62,669 nucleotides of DNA from Vibrio sp. AND4 (lineage in GTDB: Bacteria; Pseudomonadota; Gammaproteobacteria; Enterobacterales; Vibrionaceae): contig NZ_ABGR01000015.1 in NCBI RefSeq assembly GCF_000171815.1, forward strand, positions 1 to 62,669. The letters are read 5' to 3'. This document shows, piece by piece, positions 62,010 to 62,669 of this stretch (the stretch's first letter is position 1; the number at the start of each line of letters is the position of its first letter). Under the pieces are notes generated by a model. It was given only the letters and a program-made list of their open reading frames with translations, searched no databases and was not told the DNA's origin. The position numbers and the translations under genes are program-made.

Positions 62010-62669
62010 TTAATCGCCACCAGTAAACACGCTGGCATTGGTTGCAACAGATTGTTGAATCAGTGAGTTCGCTCCGGCATTTTGTGCCACTGTGGTAATA
62101 CCCGCCGCACTATCAAAGCCACCCAGATTATTCACGTTTTCAACTTTCACTCGTGAGTCATCGTCATCAGCGTCATAGCTGACCGATGCAGAGTGAACTT
62201 GTCCCATCACTTCTGAGTTTGCGACAACCATCTGGGTATCCATTGTGATTTTGTTGAAGCTGTCATTCTGAGACGTGCTGGCATCACTGTTGTCGTTGTA
62301 ACTGCCGTTTGTGCTTTGATCGCTGTTGTCGTTCGCGTAGCTTCGATTATCGCTTTGGTCACGGTTATCGCTTTGGTCACGACTGTCACTTTGATCCCGA
62401 TTGTCCGAATTATTATCAGCGAAACTGCGGTTGTCGCTATTGTCCGAGTTATTCTCAGCGTGACTGCGGTTGTCACTATTGTCGTTGTTGCTACGTGTTG
62501 TGTTCACGCTGGAGTCAGAGTTGTCGTTTGCGTAGGCAGTGCTGTTGTCACTGTTATCACTTTGGTTTCGGTTATCTGATTGATCACTGTTGTCGCTGTT
62601 GTCGTTGTAACTGCCATTCGTGCTGGAGTTGGAGTTATCGTTGGCGTAGTGACTGCTGTTGTCGTTATA
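62010..62669 (-). CDS. Asn/Asp/Ser-rich repeat protein, partial (5' end beyond window)
   Basis: The open frame continues to the right edge of the window, giving 219 visible residues with no start; an internal GTG at 62507 is not the true start. The visible part is built of DNS, SDNR, DQSDN and YANDNS units. YANDNS..STNGSYNDNSD occurs twice. This is followed by a more ordered C-terminus ending GITTVAQNAGANSLIQQSV and ..VFTGGD. The terminal unit matches the one in the 107-aa protein. It resembles a major functional-amyloid (FapC/FapB-like) subunit. An 18-base DNA period encodes RDQSDN three times. A generic low-complexity surface protein is the alternative. Confidence 0.6.
   Translation of the reverse strand, partial: YNDNSSHYANDNSNSSTNGSYNDNSDNSDQSDNRNQSDNSDNSTAYANDNSDSSVNTTRSNNDNSDNRSHAENNSDNSDNRSFADNNSDNRDQSDSRDQSDNRDQSDNRSYANDNSDQSTNGSYNDNSDASTSQNDSFNKITMDTQMVVANSEVMGQVHSASVSYDADDDDSRVKVENVNNLGGFDSAAGITTVAQNAGANSLIQQSVATNASVFTGGD
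62345..62398 (-). repeat. 18-bp minisatellite inside the repeat protein
   Basis: Three tandem 18-base units encode R-D-Q-S-D-N/S. The first two differ at one position and the third has several changes. They keep the frame (18 = 6 codons), so copy-number changes would lengthen or shorten the protein without breaking it. Confidence 0.85.

Noticed and set aside
62207..62579. Overlapping ORFs in other frames of the repeat protein, on both strands
   Set aside because: Low-complexity DNA keeps several frames open; only the frame with the ordered C-terminus and shared I-Q-N unit is credible.

Overview
The window is a chromosomal segment of a Vibrio-type gammaproteobacterium, most like the V. parahaemolyticus/alginolyticus/harveyi group. 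This rests on whole-gene resemblance of RecA, AlaS, RpoS, NlpD and ZapA to vibrio and enteric proteins, on conserved gene order and on moderate GC; the species cannot be fixed from the sequence alone. About 58 kb is core genome in recognisable enterobacterial/vibrio order. The last ~3.4 kb is accessory.

Layout. (1) 1-8.5 kb, sugar-phosphate metabolism: talB, tkt, a small zinc-ribbon gene, epd, pgk, fbaA and mscS. (2) 8.9-19.4 kb: yggE, serA, rpiA, fau, the 6S RNA gene ssrS, zapA, ygfB, ubiH, ubiI, a small vibrio-type ORF, a YbaK-like deacylase overlapping ygfZ, sdhE and a ygfX-like gene. (3) 19.4-30.8 kb: nadB divergent from rpoE-rseA-rseB-rseC, then lepA, lepB, rnc, era, recO, pdxJ, acpS. 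(4) 30.9-53.3 kb: barA (varS), rlmD, relA, mazG, pyrG, eno, ftsB, ispD, ispF, truD, surE, pcm, nlpD, rpoS, mutS, pncC, recA, recX. (5) 53.4-59.1 kb: alaS, an aspartate kinase, csrA and a nine-gene tRNA cluster (Ser-Arg-Ser-Arg x6), the last part of which is a perfect-period 136-bp tandem array. (6) 59.3-62.7 kb: a locus resembling the Pseudomonas Fap functional-amyloid system. It has an outer-membrane beta-barrel (FapF-like), a C39-family cysteine peptidase (FapD-like), two small secreted proteins, and an Asn/Asp/Ser-rich repeat protein that runs off the right edge.

Regulatory elements read directly include a LexA box filling the recA promoter spacer, a sigma-E-type promoter before rpoE, many intrinsic terminators, a strong hairpin before rnc, a hairpin covering the ribosome-binding site of the aspartate kinase gene, and a LacI/PurR-type palindrome before fbaA. 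Several global regulators sit close together: RpoS, RelA, BarA/VarS, CsrA and RpoE with its anti-sigma system. BarA and CsrA belong to the same regulatory cascade.

The most interesting part is the amyloid-like locus. Both small secreted proteins carry a conserved Arg-Gly-Gly shortly after the signal peptide. This suggests that the adjacent C39 peptidase trims them after the double glycine. Both also share an I-Q-N-type repeat with the Asn/Asp-rich protein. The terminal gene is cut by the window edge, so any remaining operon members lie outside.
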